The notes: generated by a model not told the origin, from the letters alone. 64,000 bases of DNA from JACCSI01 sp035575715 (GCA_035575715.1 DATLXN010000022.1:62001-126000), one strand, 5' to 3'. Numbered from the stretch's first letter, positions 40,074 to 49,866 are shown. Numbers and translations: made by a program.

Positions 40074-43000
40074 ATGACCCGCTACGTCGTATGTTTGACC
40101 GCGTTGCTGATGTCGGCCACTGCGGGGCTCCAGCCTCGCGCCATCTACGCGACCAGCGGCGGGGCGACCGCAGAGCGCGCCCCAACTGCCGGCGCGGATC
40201 AGGCCGCGCCAGCCGCCGGGCCACTACGCGCAAGCGATCTTGCCGGCCTGCGTCTCCGCACCATCGGGCCAGCCAACATGTCCGGGCGCTTCGTCGACAT
40301 GGATGTCGTCGAATCCGACCCGTTCGTGATGTATGTCGCGTCGGCGACCGGCGGCATCTTTCGCACGCGCGACAACGGCATCACCTGGGAGCCGGTGTTC
40401 GAGCGCGAGCCGGTGCATTCGATTGGCGACATCGTCCTGTTCCAACCCAATCCCAACATCATCTGGGTCGGCACTGGCGAGCGAGCCAATCGCCAGAGTG
40501 TCAGCTGGGGTGACGGCGTCTACAAGTCGATCGATGCCGGCAAGACGTGGACCAACGTCGGACTCCGCAGCAGCAAACACATCGGCCGCATTGTCTTGCA
40601 CCCGTCCAATCCCGACATTGCCTACGTTGCGGCGCAAGGCTCGGTCTGGGGCGCCGGCGGTGAGCGGGGCGTCTACAAGACGACCGATGGCGGCAAGTCG
40701 TGGGTCCGCACGCTGCACGTGGACGAAGACACCGGTGCGACAGACATCGCGATCGATCCTGGCGATCCGAACGTCCTCTACGCCGCGATGTATCAGCGGC
40801 GCCGCACCGCATTTGGTTTTGACGGCGGTGGCGCCGGCAGCGGGCTGTGGAAAAGCGTCGACGGCGGCAACAAGTGGGTCGAAATCACCGGCAATGGACT
40901 GCCGAGTGGCGACATCGGACGCATCGGCATCTCGATCTATCGCAAGGATCCGCGTGTCGTGTTCGTCAGTATTGAGCAGGGCTTCCGCTACAACGCGTCG
41001 ACGGCGTATACCGAACGCCGCGGCGGCCTCTATCGCAGCAACGATAAAGGCACGTCATGGCGATTGATGTCCGACTGGAATCCGCGCCCGATGTATGCGA
41101 GCCAGCCGACCGTCGACCCCAACGATGACCGCCGCATCTACATGCTCAATCAGTTTTCGTTTTCAGACAACGGCGGCGAAAGCTTCCAGTCGCCACGCAA
41201 CACTACGCATGGTGATGATCGTTTCGTCTGGATCAATCCGAAAGACTCGCGCCATGTCGTCAAACTCGACGACGGCGGGATCGGCATCAGCTTCGATAAG
41301 GGGCTGAAGTTTCTCTACGTCACCTCGCTCCCGGTGAGCCAGTACTACCGCGTCCGCGTCGACAACGCCCACCCTTACAACATCTACGGCGGCTTGCAGG
41401 ACAACGGCTGTTGGGTCGGGCCAAGTGCGAGCTGGACGACCAGTGGGATTCTCAACGAACACTGGTCGCGGCTGTGCGGTGGCGACGGCTTCTTGGTGTT
41501 GCCCGATCCCACGGATCCGTCGATCGTGTTCTCTGCCTCGCAGTTTCTCGGACTGCAGCGCAACGACACCCGCACCCACCAGGTGCAGACCATCCGACCC
41601 GGCAATCCGCAGGGTCACATCGGTGGCCGTCGTAACTGGAACACATGGGGCAAGCCCGGAGCGTCCGAAACGCTTGGCAACGCCATGCATCCGGCCAACT
41701 GGGACGCCGCGATTCTGCTGTCGCCGCACGACAGCGCGACGCTCTATGCCGCCGGACAACATCTGTTCCGCTCGCGCGACCGCGGCCTTACCTGGGAGGA
41801 TTTGGGCGACATGACCACTGGCGTCGACCGCTCGACGCTGCTGATCATGGGGCGCCGCACAACCGAGGCGACCCTGTCGGCCGATGATGGCGTGCCTTAT
41901 TACCCTGGGGTCACGGCGATCGCCGAATCGCCGCGGCAACGCGGGGTGCTGTATGTCGGCAGCGATGATGGGCGCCTGCGCGTGTCGATGGACGATGGCA
42001 AGACGTGGACCGATGCGCAGTCGCGCATGCCCGGACTCCCTCCTTCGTCGTGGATCTCGAGCATTGAAGCATCGCGTCACGCCGCCGGCACCGTGTATGT
42101 CGCGATCGATAACCACCGCAGCAACGACTTCAAGAACTACATCTACAAGTCCGCCGACTTTGGTCGCAGCTGGCTCTCCGTCACCGGCGACCTGCCGGCC
42201 GAGCGCGTCGTGCGCACCGTGCGCGAGGATCCGCGCAATCCGAATCTACTCTACGCCGGCGCTGAGATCGGTTTGTGGATTTCGCCGAATAGCGGACAGA
42301 ACTGGGTCGAGCTGAAGAACAACATGCCGACACTGCCATTCAATGATCTGGTCATTCACCAGCGCGACAACGATCTGGTGCTGGCGACGCACGGCCGCGG
42401 CATCTGGATTCTCGACAGCCTCAATGCGCTGCAGGAAATGACCGCGCAGACGCTGGCGGCCGACGCGGCGCTGTTTAGCATCGACCCTGCCGATCAAATT
42501 CGCTACACCAACCTCAAGGCGCACACCGGCGACATGATCTATCGCGGCGAGAACCCGCCGAACGGCGCGATCATCGATTACTGGCTGGGCGCGAAGGCCG
42601 ACGTCACGCTGGCGATTCACGACAGTGGCGGCGCGCTGGTGCAGCAGCTGCGGCCCGCAACGGCGCGCGGGATCAATCGTGTGGTGTGGAATCTGCGCCA
42701 CGCCGAATTGCCGATTCGCGGTGGTGGTGGCGAGGACGATGAGGGCGGAGGCGGCGGCAACATGGCCGGCCCGCTGGTTGCGCCTGGCATTTATGTGGTG
42801 CGGCTAACCGCCAACGGCCGCACCCACGAGCAGAAGGTCGACGTCCGCGAAGACCCGCGCATCACGGTCTCGGCCGCGGACCGAAAAGTCTGGACAGACA
42901 CGCTGATGTCATTGGCAGCGACCATCCGGCAGGCCGCGCCGCTTAACGACAAGATGCAGAAGACCGAAGGCGCGCAACTCGCCGATCAGAAACGGCAATG

Positions 43001-43139
43001 GCGAGAGTTACTCGCCCGACTGGGTGGCCTCTACGGCGAGATCAGCCGCTGGACCGGCCGGCCCAATGCCGACCAGATGTCTGAGATGAAGTACTACACC
43101 GAGATGGTTCAACAACTCGGTAGCGCGCTTGGCCGCTGA
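40074..43139 (+). CDS. secreted VPS10/BNR-repeat propeller protein
   Basis: About 1021 residues. A signal peptide (ends near AGLQPRAIYA) is followed by a large beta-propeller of VPS10/sortilin and BNR type. Asp-box-like repeats are plentiful: GIFRTRDNGITWEPVF, GVYKSIDAGKTWTNV, GVYKTTDGGKSWVRT, GLWKSVDGGNKWVEI, LRVSMDDGKTWTDA. A C-terminal region has a beta-sandwich part (DVTLAIHDSGGALVQQL) and a helical tail. This family is annotated as glycosyl-hydrolase-like in Acidobacteria but no catalytic activity is demonstrated. CCAGGAG upstream supports the ATG at 40074. Confidence 0.88.
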   Translation: MTRYVVCLTALLMSATAGLQPRAIYATSGGATAERAPTAGADQAAPAAGPLRASDLAGLRLRTIGPANMSGRFVDMDVVESDPFVMYVASATGGIFRTRDNGITWEPVFEREPVHSIGDIVLFQPNPNIIWVGTGERANRQSVSWGDGVYKSIDAGKTWTNVGLRSSKHIGRIVLHPSNPDIAYVAAQGSVWGAGGERGVYKTTDGGKSWVRTLHVDEDTGATDIAIDPGDPNVLYAAMYQRRRTAFGFDGGGAGSGLWKSVDGGNKWVEITGNGLPSGDIGRIGISIYRKDPRVVFVSIEQGFRYNASTAYTERRGGLYRSNDKGTSWRLMSDWNPRPMYASQPTVDPNDDRRIYMLNQFSFSDNGGESFQSPRNTTHGDDRFVWINPKDSRHVVKLDDGGIGISFDKGLKFLYVTSLPVSQYYRVRVDNAHPYNIYGGLQDNGCWVGPSASWTTSGILNEHWSRLCGGDGFLVLPDPTDPSIVFSASQFLGLQRNDTRTHQVQTIRPGNPQGHIGGRRNWNTWGKPGASETLGNAMHPANWDAAILLSPHDSATLYAAGQHLFRSRDRGLTWEDLGDMTTGVDRSTLLIMGRRTTEATLSADDGVPYYPGVTAIAESPRQRGVLYVGSDDGRLRVSMDDGKTWTDAQSRMPGLPPSSWISSIEASRHAAGTVYVAIDNHRSNDFKNYIYKSADFGRSWLSVTGDLPAERVVRTVREDPRNPNLLYAGAEIGLWISPNSGQNWVELKNNMPTLPFNDLVIHQRDNDLVLATHGRGIWILDSLNALQEMTAQTLAADAALFSIDPADQIRYTNLKAHTGDMIYRGENPPNGAIIDYWLGAKADVTLAIHDSGGALVQQLRPATARGINRVVWNLRHAELPIRGGGGEDDEGGGGGNMAGPLVAPGIYVVRLTANGRTHEQKVDVREDPRITVSAADRKVWTDTLMSLAATIRQAAPLNDKMQKTEGAQLADQKRQWRELLARLGGLYGEISRWTGRPNADQMSEMKYYTEMVQQLGSALGR

Positions 43140-43160
43140 TCACGAACGAGGCACGTCGTG

Positions 43161-45422
43161 TTAGAACTCGATCAGAATTCCCGCGGACGGTAACAGCGGG
43201 AAGAGTTTCTCCGTCAACCCGAAGATCTGCCCGGTCCGCAGGTCCAGTGACCCGCCCTGCGTGCGGAAGTTGTCTCGCTTCATGACGTTCACGACTTCCG
43301 CGAACAGTGTGAGGCGGCTGCGCCGGAAGTTGAAGGCGCGGTCGGCCCGCATATCGAGTCGGGAGTAGGTCGGCAGCCGGCCGATGTTGCGCTCGCTGGT
43401 CAGCACGTGAATCTCACCGAGCGGCGCGTAATATCCCTGCAACGGAAAGTTCGAGCCGTAGCGATAGCGCGCCGCGACCGATGACTTCTCCGACCAGCGG
43501 TAGGCGACGTTGGCGTTGAGCGTATGCCGCTGATCCCAGTCAGCGGCGTAGGTCTCATCGGTCCGGACGTCGGTATTCTCCGACTTCCCCACCGCATACG
43601 ATACCCATCCTGAAACGCCGTTCTGCGACCGACGCTCGAGCGTGAACTCCAAGCCGCGCGAGGTGCCGTCGAGCACGTTCGCGATATACGCGCGTGACGG
43701 CCGGACGATGGCGTTGTTGACGAGGCGAAATTCACCGTTGATGACGCGCAAGCGGTCCGATTCTGCGCGCTGGTAGCTGGTGGCCGACACCCGCCACGAT
43801 TCGCCGACGCGCTGTTCGAGGCCGATATCAACGACCCGGGCGCGTTCGGCCCTGAGTGTGTCGCCGGCCCGCGCCAGCAGCGATTCGTCGAGGCCGGGGG
43901 CCTGACGTTGCATGCTGACGCCGCCCCGGAGCTTGGTGGCCTCAGCCAGCTGCAGTTCCGCAAGCATCCAGGGCGACGCGGCTGTTTGATTGAGCAACTG
44001 CCACCGCTCGACGCGGACGCCGGGTGACACGCTGAATCGCGCCGTCGGGGTCCATCGATACGACAGCCATCCCGCCTGGGACGAGGTGCTGGGTCTGGCG
44101 TCGATTGTCGTCACCGCCGCCGTGGCCGACGTGAAGCGGCGATCGATGCGTTCGGCGTGCAGCGCCTGCGCCTGCGCGCCGAATTCGACAAGATGCTGAG
44201 CGCCAGGTGACCAGGCCAGCCCGCCACGCCAGGTGATGTCGCGGTCGCCGCCCTCTTCGCGCGAGCGGCCATCCGACACCCGGTTGCGGTAGCGGTTGTC
44301 GACGATGTAGAGCTGCTGGGTCAAGGACCACTTCGGTGACGGCGCGAGGCGCCACTGCAGATTGCCAATCAGCGTATGCGAGCGCCCGCGGTCAAACGCA
44401 TTGAGCGCCGCGTCGTCCTCTTCGTCGAGTTCCGAGTAGCCGCCGATGATCGAAAAGCGCACGGTCTGGGCGGGCGTCGGGTTGAGGGTCAGCTTGGCTT
44501 GGGCGTCGGTGAAGCCAAAGGTGCCGTCGATCGAGGTGTCCACACGACGCAGGATCCAGTCGATGTAGCTCTTGCGGCCGGCCACCAGCCACGAACCCTT
44601 GGTGCCGTCGCCCAGTGGCCCCTCCCAGACCGTCGTCGTCGCCGACCCACTGACCAGCGCGCGGACGTGCAGACGATCGCGGGCGCCGTCTCGCGTACGG
44701 AAGTCGAGCCGGGCGCCGAGGTGCGAGGCTAGCTTCTGCGGATGCGCGCCGGAGAGCAGCGTCGCCTCCTCGAGAATGTCGCTGTTGATCAGCCCAAGCG
44801 AGCCGGTGTCGCTGACCCCGCGCACGGTATGGAACAGCAGCCGGCTATCGACCTCATCGATCGATAAGCCGACGTGATAGGGACCCAGCCCGCGCACCGC
44901 AAACTCGCCGCGATAGTCGTCGCCGGCGGCTACGCCGGGCAGCACCTGCACTGCGCGAAAAGGATCATCAGCGATGACGCCGCGCAACGCGAGCAGTTCG
45001 CGGCTGCCGAGCACTGACTGGCTTGCCGCGCCAGGCTCGGTTTCGCGGAAGCGGCTCGCGCTGACCGCGACGTCCTCGACATACGTGCTCGCACCTTCCG
45101 CCACCGGGATGGTCAGCTCGCTGGTTTCGCCGCCGGTTACGAACACGTCGCGACGCACCAAGCCGAAGCCGACGACCGAGATCAGCAGCGACTGCTTGCC
45201 GGCCGGTACTGCATCAATGACGAAGGTGCCGTCTTCTCCGGAGATCGCCTGTTGGCGGGTGGCGTCAACGCGGACGAGCACCGCGGCAAGCGGCGCAGCC
45301 GTGCGCGCCTCGATCACATGTCCGCGGATCTGACCGGTGGCGGGCGGGGTGTCCTGGGCAGCGGCGGCGCTCACAGCGACGAGCAGGCCGATGGCGGCAA
45401 GTAACAGTCGGGGGAGGTTCAC
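43161..45422 (-). CDS. TonB-dependent receptor with carboxypeptidase-regulatory-like N-terminus
   Basis: A 753-residue outer-membrane receptor. A signal peptide (ends SAAAAQ) precedes a CarboxypepD_reg-like sandwich (GQIRGHVIEARTAAPLAAV ... GTFVIDAVPAGKQSLLI). A plug domain follows, with an ending DSRLLFHTVRGVSDTGSLGL. The barrel has many amphipathic strands (LTLNPTPAQTVRFSIIGGYS, GLEFTLERRSQNGVSGWVSY) and ends in FPLLPSAGILIEF with a terminal Phe, as usual for outer-membrane proteins. The substrate is unknown; no SusD-like partner is adjacent. It converges on the propeller gene at 40074. Confidence 0.9.
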   Translation of the reverse strand: MNLPRLLLAAIGLLVAVSAAAAQDTPPATGQIRGHVIEARTAAPLAAVLVRVDATRQQAISGEDGTFVIDAVPAGKQSLLISVVGFGLVRRDVFVTGGETSELTIPVAEGASTYVEDVAVSASRFRETEPGAASQSVLGSRELLALRGVIADDPFRAVQVLPGVAAGDDYRGEFAVRGLGPYHVGLSIDEVDSRLLFHTVRGVSDTGSLGLINSDILEEATLLSGAHPQKLASHLGARLDFRTRDGARDRLHVRALVSGSATTTVWEGPLGDGTKGSWLVAGRKSYIDWILRRVDTSIDGTFGFTDAQAKLTLNPTPAQTVRFSIIGGYSELDEEDDAALNAFDRGRSHTLIGNLQWRLAPSPKWSLTQQLYIVDNRYRNRVSDGRSREEGGDRDITWRGGLAWSPGAQHLVEFGAQAQALHAERIDRRFTSATAAVTTIDARPSTSSQAGWLSYRWTPTARFSVSPGVRVERWQLLNQTAASPWMLAELQLAEATKLRGGVSMQRQAPGLDESLLARAGDTLRAERARVVDIGLEQRVGESWRVSATSYQRAESDRLRVINGEFRLVNNAIVRPSRAYIANVLDGTSRGLEFTLERRSQNGVSGWVSYAVGKSENTDVRTDETYAADWDQRHTLNANVAYRWSEKSSVAARYRYGSNFPLQGYYAPLGEIHVLTSERNIGRLPTYSRLDMRADRAFNFRRSRLTLFAEVVNVMKRDNFRTQGGSLDLRTGQIFGLTEKLFPLLPSAGILIEF

Positions 45423-45489
45423 GTGTCCTCTTTTCTACACGATCGAAGGCTGACCGCACGCCCTAGAGCATTTTGCGAGCCAGCCCGAT

Positions 45490-45524
45490 GACTGACGACC
45501 GACGACCGACGACTGACGACTGAT
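45490..45524. repeat. heptamer array (GACTGAC / GACCGAC)
   Basis: Five units in register, GACTGAC, GACCGAC x2, GACTGAC and GACTGAT, lie in the 113-base space between divergent genes at 45422 and 45536, only 11 bases before the ATG of the M24 gene. No separate promoter is obvious. Confidence 0.85.
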
Positions 45525-45535
45525 AAGATCCCCGC

Positions 45536-46861
45536 ATGCCCCGACCCCTTCGCGCCCTCGCCTTCATCTCTCTCTTGACCCTGGCCGCCGGCGCCCACGC
45601 GCAGCCGGTGAACTATCCCGATCCGGCGCAACGGGTGCTGACGCATCGCGAGCAGGCGCCGCTGATCAAAGGATGGATTCAAAAGCGCTTCGACACCGTG
45701 CTGCCACAGCTGATGTCGCGCGCCGGCATCGACATGTGGGTCATTGTGTCGCGCGAATACAACGACGATCCGACCTTCCGGTCGATGTCGCCGCTCAATA
45801 CCTATTCGTCGCGTCGCCGCACCATCCTGGTGTTCATCAACCCCGGCGGCGGCAAACCAGTCGAGCGACTCTCGATCGGGCGCTTTGATTACGACGGGCT
45901 GTTCAAAGTCGTGCCGACACACAACGACGCGCAGTATGAAGGCCTGGCCAAACTGGTCGCTGAGCGGGAACCCAAAGTGATCGGCATCAACGAGTCGGAT
46001 GCATGGAACCATGCGGACGGTCTCACCGCCAACGAGAAGCGCCGCTTGATGACCGCGCTCGGGCCGAAGTACACGCCACGCGTGAAGTCAGCTGAGATGC
46101 TCGCCGTCGGCTGGCTGGAAACCAAACTACCGGAAGAACTCGAAGCCTATCGCCACGTGATGAAAGTGGCCCACATGGTCATCCGCGAGGCGTTCTCGAA
46201 CAAGGTGGTGACGCCCGGCAAAACTACCAACGAAGACGTGGTCTGGTGGATGCGTCAGCGGGTCGTCGAAATGGGCCTCGGTAAGTGGTTCCATCCGTCG
46301 GTGACCATTCATCGACAGGGCGGCGTGCGAGCCGGCGAACAGGTGATTCAACCAGGCGACATGCTACACACCGATTTTGGCATCGTGTATCTCGGTTTCT
46401 CGACCGACACGCAACATAACGCTTATGTGTTGAAGCCAGGTGAGACCGACGCGCCGGCGGGGCTCAAAGAAGGGCTCAAAGCCGCCAATCGCCTGCAGGA
46501 CATCGTGATGCGGTTTGCCACCGTCGGTAGCACCGGCAACGAAGCGCTCGCCGCGGCGCGGCAGCTGGCGATCAAAGAAGGCCTCGTCCCATCGATCTAC
46601 TGCCATCCCGTCGGCTATCACGGTCACGCGGCCGGTCCGCCGATCGGCATGACCGATTATCAGGAGGGAGTGCCGGTGCGTGGCGATTATGTGCTCCAGG
46701 CCTACACCTGGCATTCGATTGAATTGAATGCGACGCACAAGGTGCCCGAGTGGGGCGATCAGGCGGTGAGGTTCGCGCTGGAGGAAGACGCTGCGATCAT
46801 GCCTGACGGCAAGTGGGACTGGATCGACGGCCGCCAGACGGAGTTCTATCTAATTAAGTAG
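45536..46861 (+). CDS. exported M24-family metallopeptidase (Xaa-Pro aminopeptidase-like)
   Basis: A 441-residue protein with a signal peptide (ends GAHAQ). It has a creatinase-like N-terminal domain (GIDMWVIVSREYNDDP) and a C-terminal pita-bread domain. Likely metal ligands are Asp in HTDFGIVYLG and in STDTQHNAYV, His in GYHGHAAGPPIG, Glu near SIELNATH, and Glu in LEEDAAIM. M24 enzymes remove N-terminal residues, often before proline. Export suggests peptide scavenging in the periplasm, consistent with the S9, M14 and M28 enzymes nearby. Confidence 0.88.
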   Translation: MPRPLRALAFISLLTLAAGAHAQPVNYPDPAQRVLTHREQAPLIKGWIQKRFDTVLPQLMSRAGIDMWVIVSREYNDDPTFRSMSPLNTYSSRRRTILVFINPGGGKPVERLSIGRFDYDGLFKVVPTHNDAQYEGLAKLVAEREPKVIGINESDAWNHADGLTANEKRRLMTALGPKYTPRVKSAEMLAVGWLETKLPEELEAYRHVMKVAHMVIREAFSNKVVTPGKTTNEDVVWWMRQRVVEMGLGKWFHPSVTIHRQGGVRAGEQVIQPGDMLHTDFGIVYLGFSTDTQHNAYVLKPGETDAPAGLKEGLKAANRLQDIVMRFATVGSTGNEALAAARQLAIKEGLVPSIYCHPVGYHGHAAGPPIGMTDYQEGVPVRGDYVLQAYTWHSIELNATHKVPEWGDQAVRFALEEDAAIMPDGKWDWIDGRQTEFYLIK

Positions 46862-46879
46862 CCATACAACATTACTTAA
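46854..46879. terminator. inverted repeat spanning two convergent stop codons
   Basis: TTAAGTA at 46854-46860 pairs perfectly with TACTTAA at 46873-46879 around a 12-base loop. It covers the TAG of the M24 gene and the TAA of the convergent M14 gene. The stem is short and A/T-rich, so its strength as a terminator is doubtful. Confidence 0.35.
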
Positions 46880-48503
46880 ACGTGAGGCTCGAGGCGTTCA
46901 TCACGCGGTAGATCGCGTAGGTCTCGCCTGCGGTGAGGCCTTCGTCGATGACGTTCCAGGTGACAAGGCTGTCGTCACTCTCGGCTTCCAGCAGATAAAA
47001 CGCCAACCGCGACAGCGGTTGATTGGCCGGGATGTAGAGCGCGCCCTGTTGGGCCGACACCTTCGCGGTTTCGTACTTTCCGGTCAGACGCGCTTCGTTG
47101 CGGCCTTGGAAGACGCGTTCGGCCTTGGTCAGTGACTGCACGATAAAGCGCTCGACATCGAGTGGTGCGACCGCTGCCACCTCCTGAATCTGTAGACCGT
47201 GCCAACGCAGCCGATCGATGGCCGCCGCGTAGCGGCCGCCCACAACATCGGCCTTGGGAATCAACCAGCCTGCCGGCATCGCCACCGTGCGGGTCACTTC
47301 GAACAGACCGAAGTCCTTCATCTTCACCGGCGTCGCCTTGGAGCTCATCACCAGCATTTCCTTGCCCGATTTCGGATTGAGTTCCTTCTCGACATCGCTG
47401 ACCAGGATCTCGACCGGTGCCGGCAACGCGGCGAGGCGGAACTCCACGCCACTCCCCGCGACCGTGGCTTCCGTATCGAGTAGCGTCGTCAAAGCCACCA
47501 ACCGCTCCGCGTTCGCCGCCACCGCACGCAGGGATTCCTCGACGAACACTTCGGTGACGCGCACCCGGCCGCGGAAGTCCAGATAGCTGTACGCCTCGGA
47601 CAGAATGGCGAGACGGTTGCGCAGGCCGACGTAGTTATTGCCAAAACGCGGACGATGATCGAACGTGCGCCACACGGTGTCACCGGGCTTGGCCGGGTCG
47701 ACACGCGAGTTCTCACGCGCCAATCCAGACTCCGACGCAAAGTTGCCGTAGTAATAGGTGCGGAGGTTGTGCTTCTTGAGTACGGCTTGTTGTGCAGCCG
47801 GCAAAATCCGGTCGCGGGCCAGGGCGATCAACCGCGCGTCGGCATTGGGGTTGAGCGTCGGTGAATAGGTCAGGTGATAGCCGTGATACGACCCATTGGT
47901 GGTGTGCAAGTCAATCGCGACATGGGGGTCCCACCTATTGATCAGTCCGACCAGCGCACGCGCCTCGGCTGAATCAAGCTTGATGTAGTCACGATTGAGA
48001 TCGAGCCCCTTGGCATTCTCGCGCGTGCCAACGCCCGCCACCGGGCCGTACTGGGCGGTACGGTTCTGGACGCTGACCTTTTCATTGCCGTCGGCGTTGT
48101 AAATCGGCGCGATCAGAATCGTCAGCCGACGCAACAGTGGACGCAGGTCGCCGGAGGTCATGCGACGCGCAAGAATCAGTGCCGCTTCCTTGCCCTCGAC
48201 TTCGCCGGCGTGGATATTGGCCTGGATGAAGACAATCGGGCGTCCGAGCTTGCGCGCTTCCATCGGGGTCGCAACAACCGGGTCGGACAAGATCAGCAAC
48301 GGGAGATCGCGACCTTCCTCCGTCTTCCCGAAGGTTTCATACCTGACCAGACGGCTCGACGAAGCGAGTTCTTTGGCGATGCGAATCACATCGTCATAGC
48401 TGCTGGTCTCGATGTAGTCGGTGATCTCGGCACGGGTGCGGAAATCGGTCTGTTGCGCGTGCACTCCGGTCAAGAGTAGCAATACGAGTATGGCGGGTCT
48501 CAT
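46872..48503 (-). CDS. exported M14-family zinc carboxypeptidase-like protein
   Basis: A 543-residue protein with a short signal peptide (MRPAILVLLLLTGVHAQ). The M14 core shows zinc ligands in NIHAGEVEGKEA (HxxE), and the third His probably in AIDLHTTNGSYHG. It also has the YNADGNEK and GLDLNRDYIKLDS segments typical of this family. After residue ~330 come a beta-rich region and a tail not shared with classic carboxypeptidases. It probably trims peptides in the periplasm. It converges on the M24 peptidase gene. Confidence 0.88.
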   Translation of the reverse strand: MRPAILVLLLLTGVHAQQTDFRTRAEITDYIETSSYDDVIRIAKELASSSRLVRYETFGKTEEGRDLPLLILSDPVVATPMEARKLGRPIVFIQANIHAGEVEGKEAALILARRMTSGDLRPLLRRLTILIAPIYNADGNEKVSVQNRTAQYGPVAGVGTRENAKGLDLNRDYIKLDSAEARALVGLINRWDPHVAIDLHTTNGSYHGYHLTYSPTLNPNADARLIALARDRILPAAQQAVLKKHNLRTYYYGNFASESGLARENSRVDPAKPGDTVWRTFDHRPRFGNNYVGLRNRLAILSEAYSYLDFRGRVRVTEVFVEESLRAVAANAERLVALTTLLDTEATVAGSGVEFRLAALPAPVEILVSDVEKELNPKSGKEMLVMSSKATPVKMKDFGLFEVTRTVAMPAGWLIPKADVVGGRYAAAIDRLRWHGLQIQEVAAVAPLDVERFIVQSLTKAERVFQGRNEARLTGKYETAKVSAQQGALYIPANQPLSRLAFYLLEAESDDSLVTWNVIDEGLTAGETYAIYRVMNASSLTFK

Positions 48504-48563
48504 TTTGGAACATCCTCATCGTGTTGGGCGTAGGCTATCATTCCGCGGAGGGAGCACGCACAC

Positions 48564-49274
48564 ATGAAGCTGACTCGTCGACAGGCATTAACTACTTTTG
48601 GATTTGGTGCGCTGGTCGCGGCCACTGGCCGCCCCACGTTTGCCCAAGCTGGCGGCGCACAGCCCGCCACCGGTCCCCACACGTTGCCACCGCTTCCTTA
48701 TCCGGCTGCGGCGCTCGAGCCACACATTGACGCGCAGACGATGGAGATTCATCACGGCCGTCATCATCAGGCCTATGTGAATAACCTGAATGCGGCGTTG
48801 AAGAGCGCGCCAGACCTGGCGAAGAAGCCGGTTGAAGAACTGCTCGCCAACCTTGCCGCGGTACCTGAGAACATTCGCACCGCCGTTCGTAACAATGGCG
48901 GCGGCCACGTCAACCACACAATGTTCTGGGCGGTCATGACGCCGATGGGCGGCGGTCCTCCGACCGGTGCCATTGCTGCTGCGATCAATGGCACCTTTGG
49001 CGGATTCGAGAAGTTCAAAGAGCAGATGAACCAGGCCGGCACCACCCGCTTCGGCAGCGGATGGGCATGGCTGAGCGACGACAAAGGTAAGTTGGTGATC
49101 CACAGCACCGCCAACCAGGACACGCCCTCGATGGAAGGGCGCCGCGCGATCTTCGGGATCGACGTGTGGGAACACGCCTATTACCTGAAGTATCAGAACC
49201 GCCGGCCCGACTATCTCAACGCGTGGTGGAACGTGATCAATTGGGCGGAAGTGAATCGGCGTTTGAAGGGTTAA
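48564..49274 (+). CDS. Fe/Mn superoxide dismutase with Tat-type signal
   Basis: A 236-residue superoxide dismutase. The N-terminus KLTRRQALTTFGFGALVAAT is a twin-arginine-type signal, so the folded, metal-loaded enzyme is probably exported. Metal ligands are His in EIHHGRHHQAY, His in GGGHVNHTMFW, and Asp and His in FGIDVWEHAYYL. The body otherwise matches cytoplasmic Fe/MnSODs in length (about 195 residues). The start at 48564 follows GGAGGGAG. It stands between peptidase genes and a cytochrome c' gene and likely protects the periplasm from superoxide. Confidence 0.93.
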   Translation: MKLTRRQALTTFGFGALVAATGRPTFAQAGGAQPATGPHTLPPLPYPAAALEPHIDAQTMEIHHGRHHQAYVNNLNAALKSAPDLAKKPVEELLANLAAVPENIRTAVRNNGGGHVNHTMFWAVMTPMGGGPPTGAIAAAINGTFGGFEKFKEQMNQAGTTRFGSGWAWLSDDKGKLVIHSTANQDTPSMEGRRAIFGIDVWEHAYYLKYQNRRPDYLNAWWNVINWAEVNRRLKG

Positions 49275-49294
49275 CCGACACCCCGCAGAGACAC

Positions 49295-49328
49295 GGAGAC
49301 ACAGAGAAGACCTTTTCTCGGTGTCTCC
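49295..49328 (+). terminator. strong hairpin after the superoxide dismutase gene
   Basis: GGAGACACAGAGAA at 49295-49308 pairs with TTCTCGGTGTCTCC at 49315-49328 with a single mismatch and a six-base loop. It begins 21 bases after the stop codon. There is no T run after it, so it may also be a palindromic extragenic element rather than a classic terminator. Confidence 0.5.
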
Positions 49329-49402
49329 ACTGTCGGTGCACGTCTACGGCCGGTGGCGTGTGTTCTGACGTATGCTGTAGTCCCTTTTTCCTGGAGGTCT
49401 CG

Positions 49403-49864
49403 ATGAACGCAGTTCGCTCGAGTCTGATTCTAGCGGCCGCCGTGCTCGTGGGCGCCGTGACGATGGTCGGGCAAGCCCCGCCGCAGCCCGCAGCGTCGAT
49501 GACGATGGCCAAGACTTGGACCGACGCCGATTACGATCGGCTCATGAAAGAAATCGGTCCGACCGTCGGCATGCTCCGCAAGAGCATCGAAGGGCAGAAT
49601 GTCGAAATGGCCAAGCAGCAGGCTGACAAGCTGGAAATGCTGTTCGAAGATGTCGACGACTTCTGGAACGCTCGCAACGTCGACGACGCCGAGGACTGGG
49701 CCGACGATGCGGCGGAACACGCCGACCACATCGAAGACGCAGCCGACGACAAGGACTTCGCCAAGGCCGCCGAACACCTGAAGTTGTTGCAGGGCACCTG
49801 TGCTACCTGCCACGCGAAATATCGCGACAAAGGGCCGGACGGGCAGTGGCGGATTAAGCCATAG
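49403..49864 (+). CDS. exported class II (c'-like) cytochrome c
   Basis: A 153-residue protein with a signal peptide (ends VTMVGQA) and a four-helix-bundle pattern. The haem-binding CATCH lies near the C-terminus (133-137) followed by AKYRDK, exactly as in cytochromes c' and c556. The middle is highly acidic (DAEDWADDAAEHADHIEDAADD). Members bind NO or carry electrons in the periplasm. CTGGAGG seven bases upstream supports the ATG at 49403; the longer frame from 49166 overlaps the dismutase gene and is rejected. Confidence 0.88.
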   Translation: MNAVRSSLILAAAVLVGAVTMVGQAPPQPAASMTMAKTWTDADYDRLMKEIGPTVGMLRKSIEGQNVEMAKQQADKLEMLFEDVDDFWNARNVDDAEDWADDAAEHADHIEDAADDKDFAKAAEHLKLLQGTCATCHAKYRDKGPDGQWRIKP

Positions 49865-49866
49865 AA

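Noticed and set aside
41163..42116. 317-codon minus-strand frame inside the VPS10-like gene
   Set aside because: It is antisense to well-conserved BNR/Asp-box repeats and has no domain of its own.
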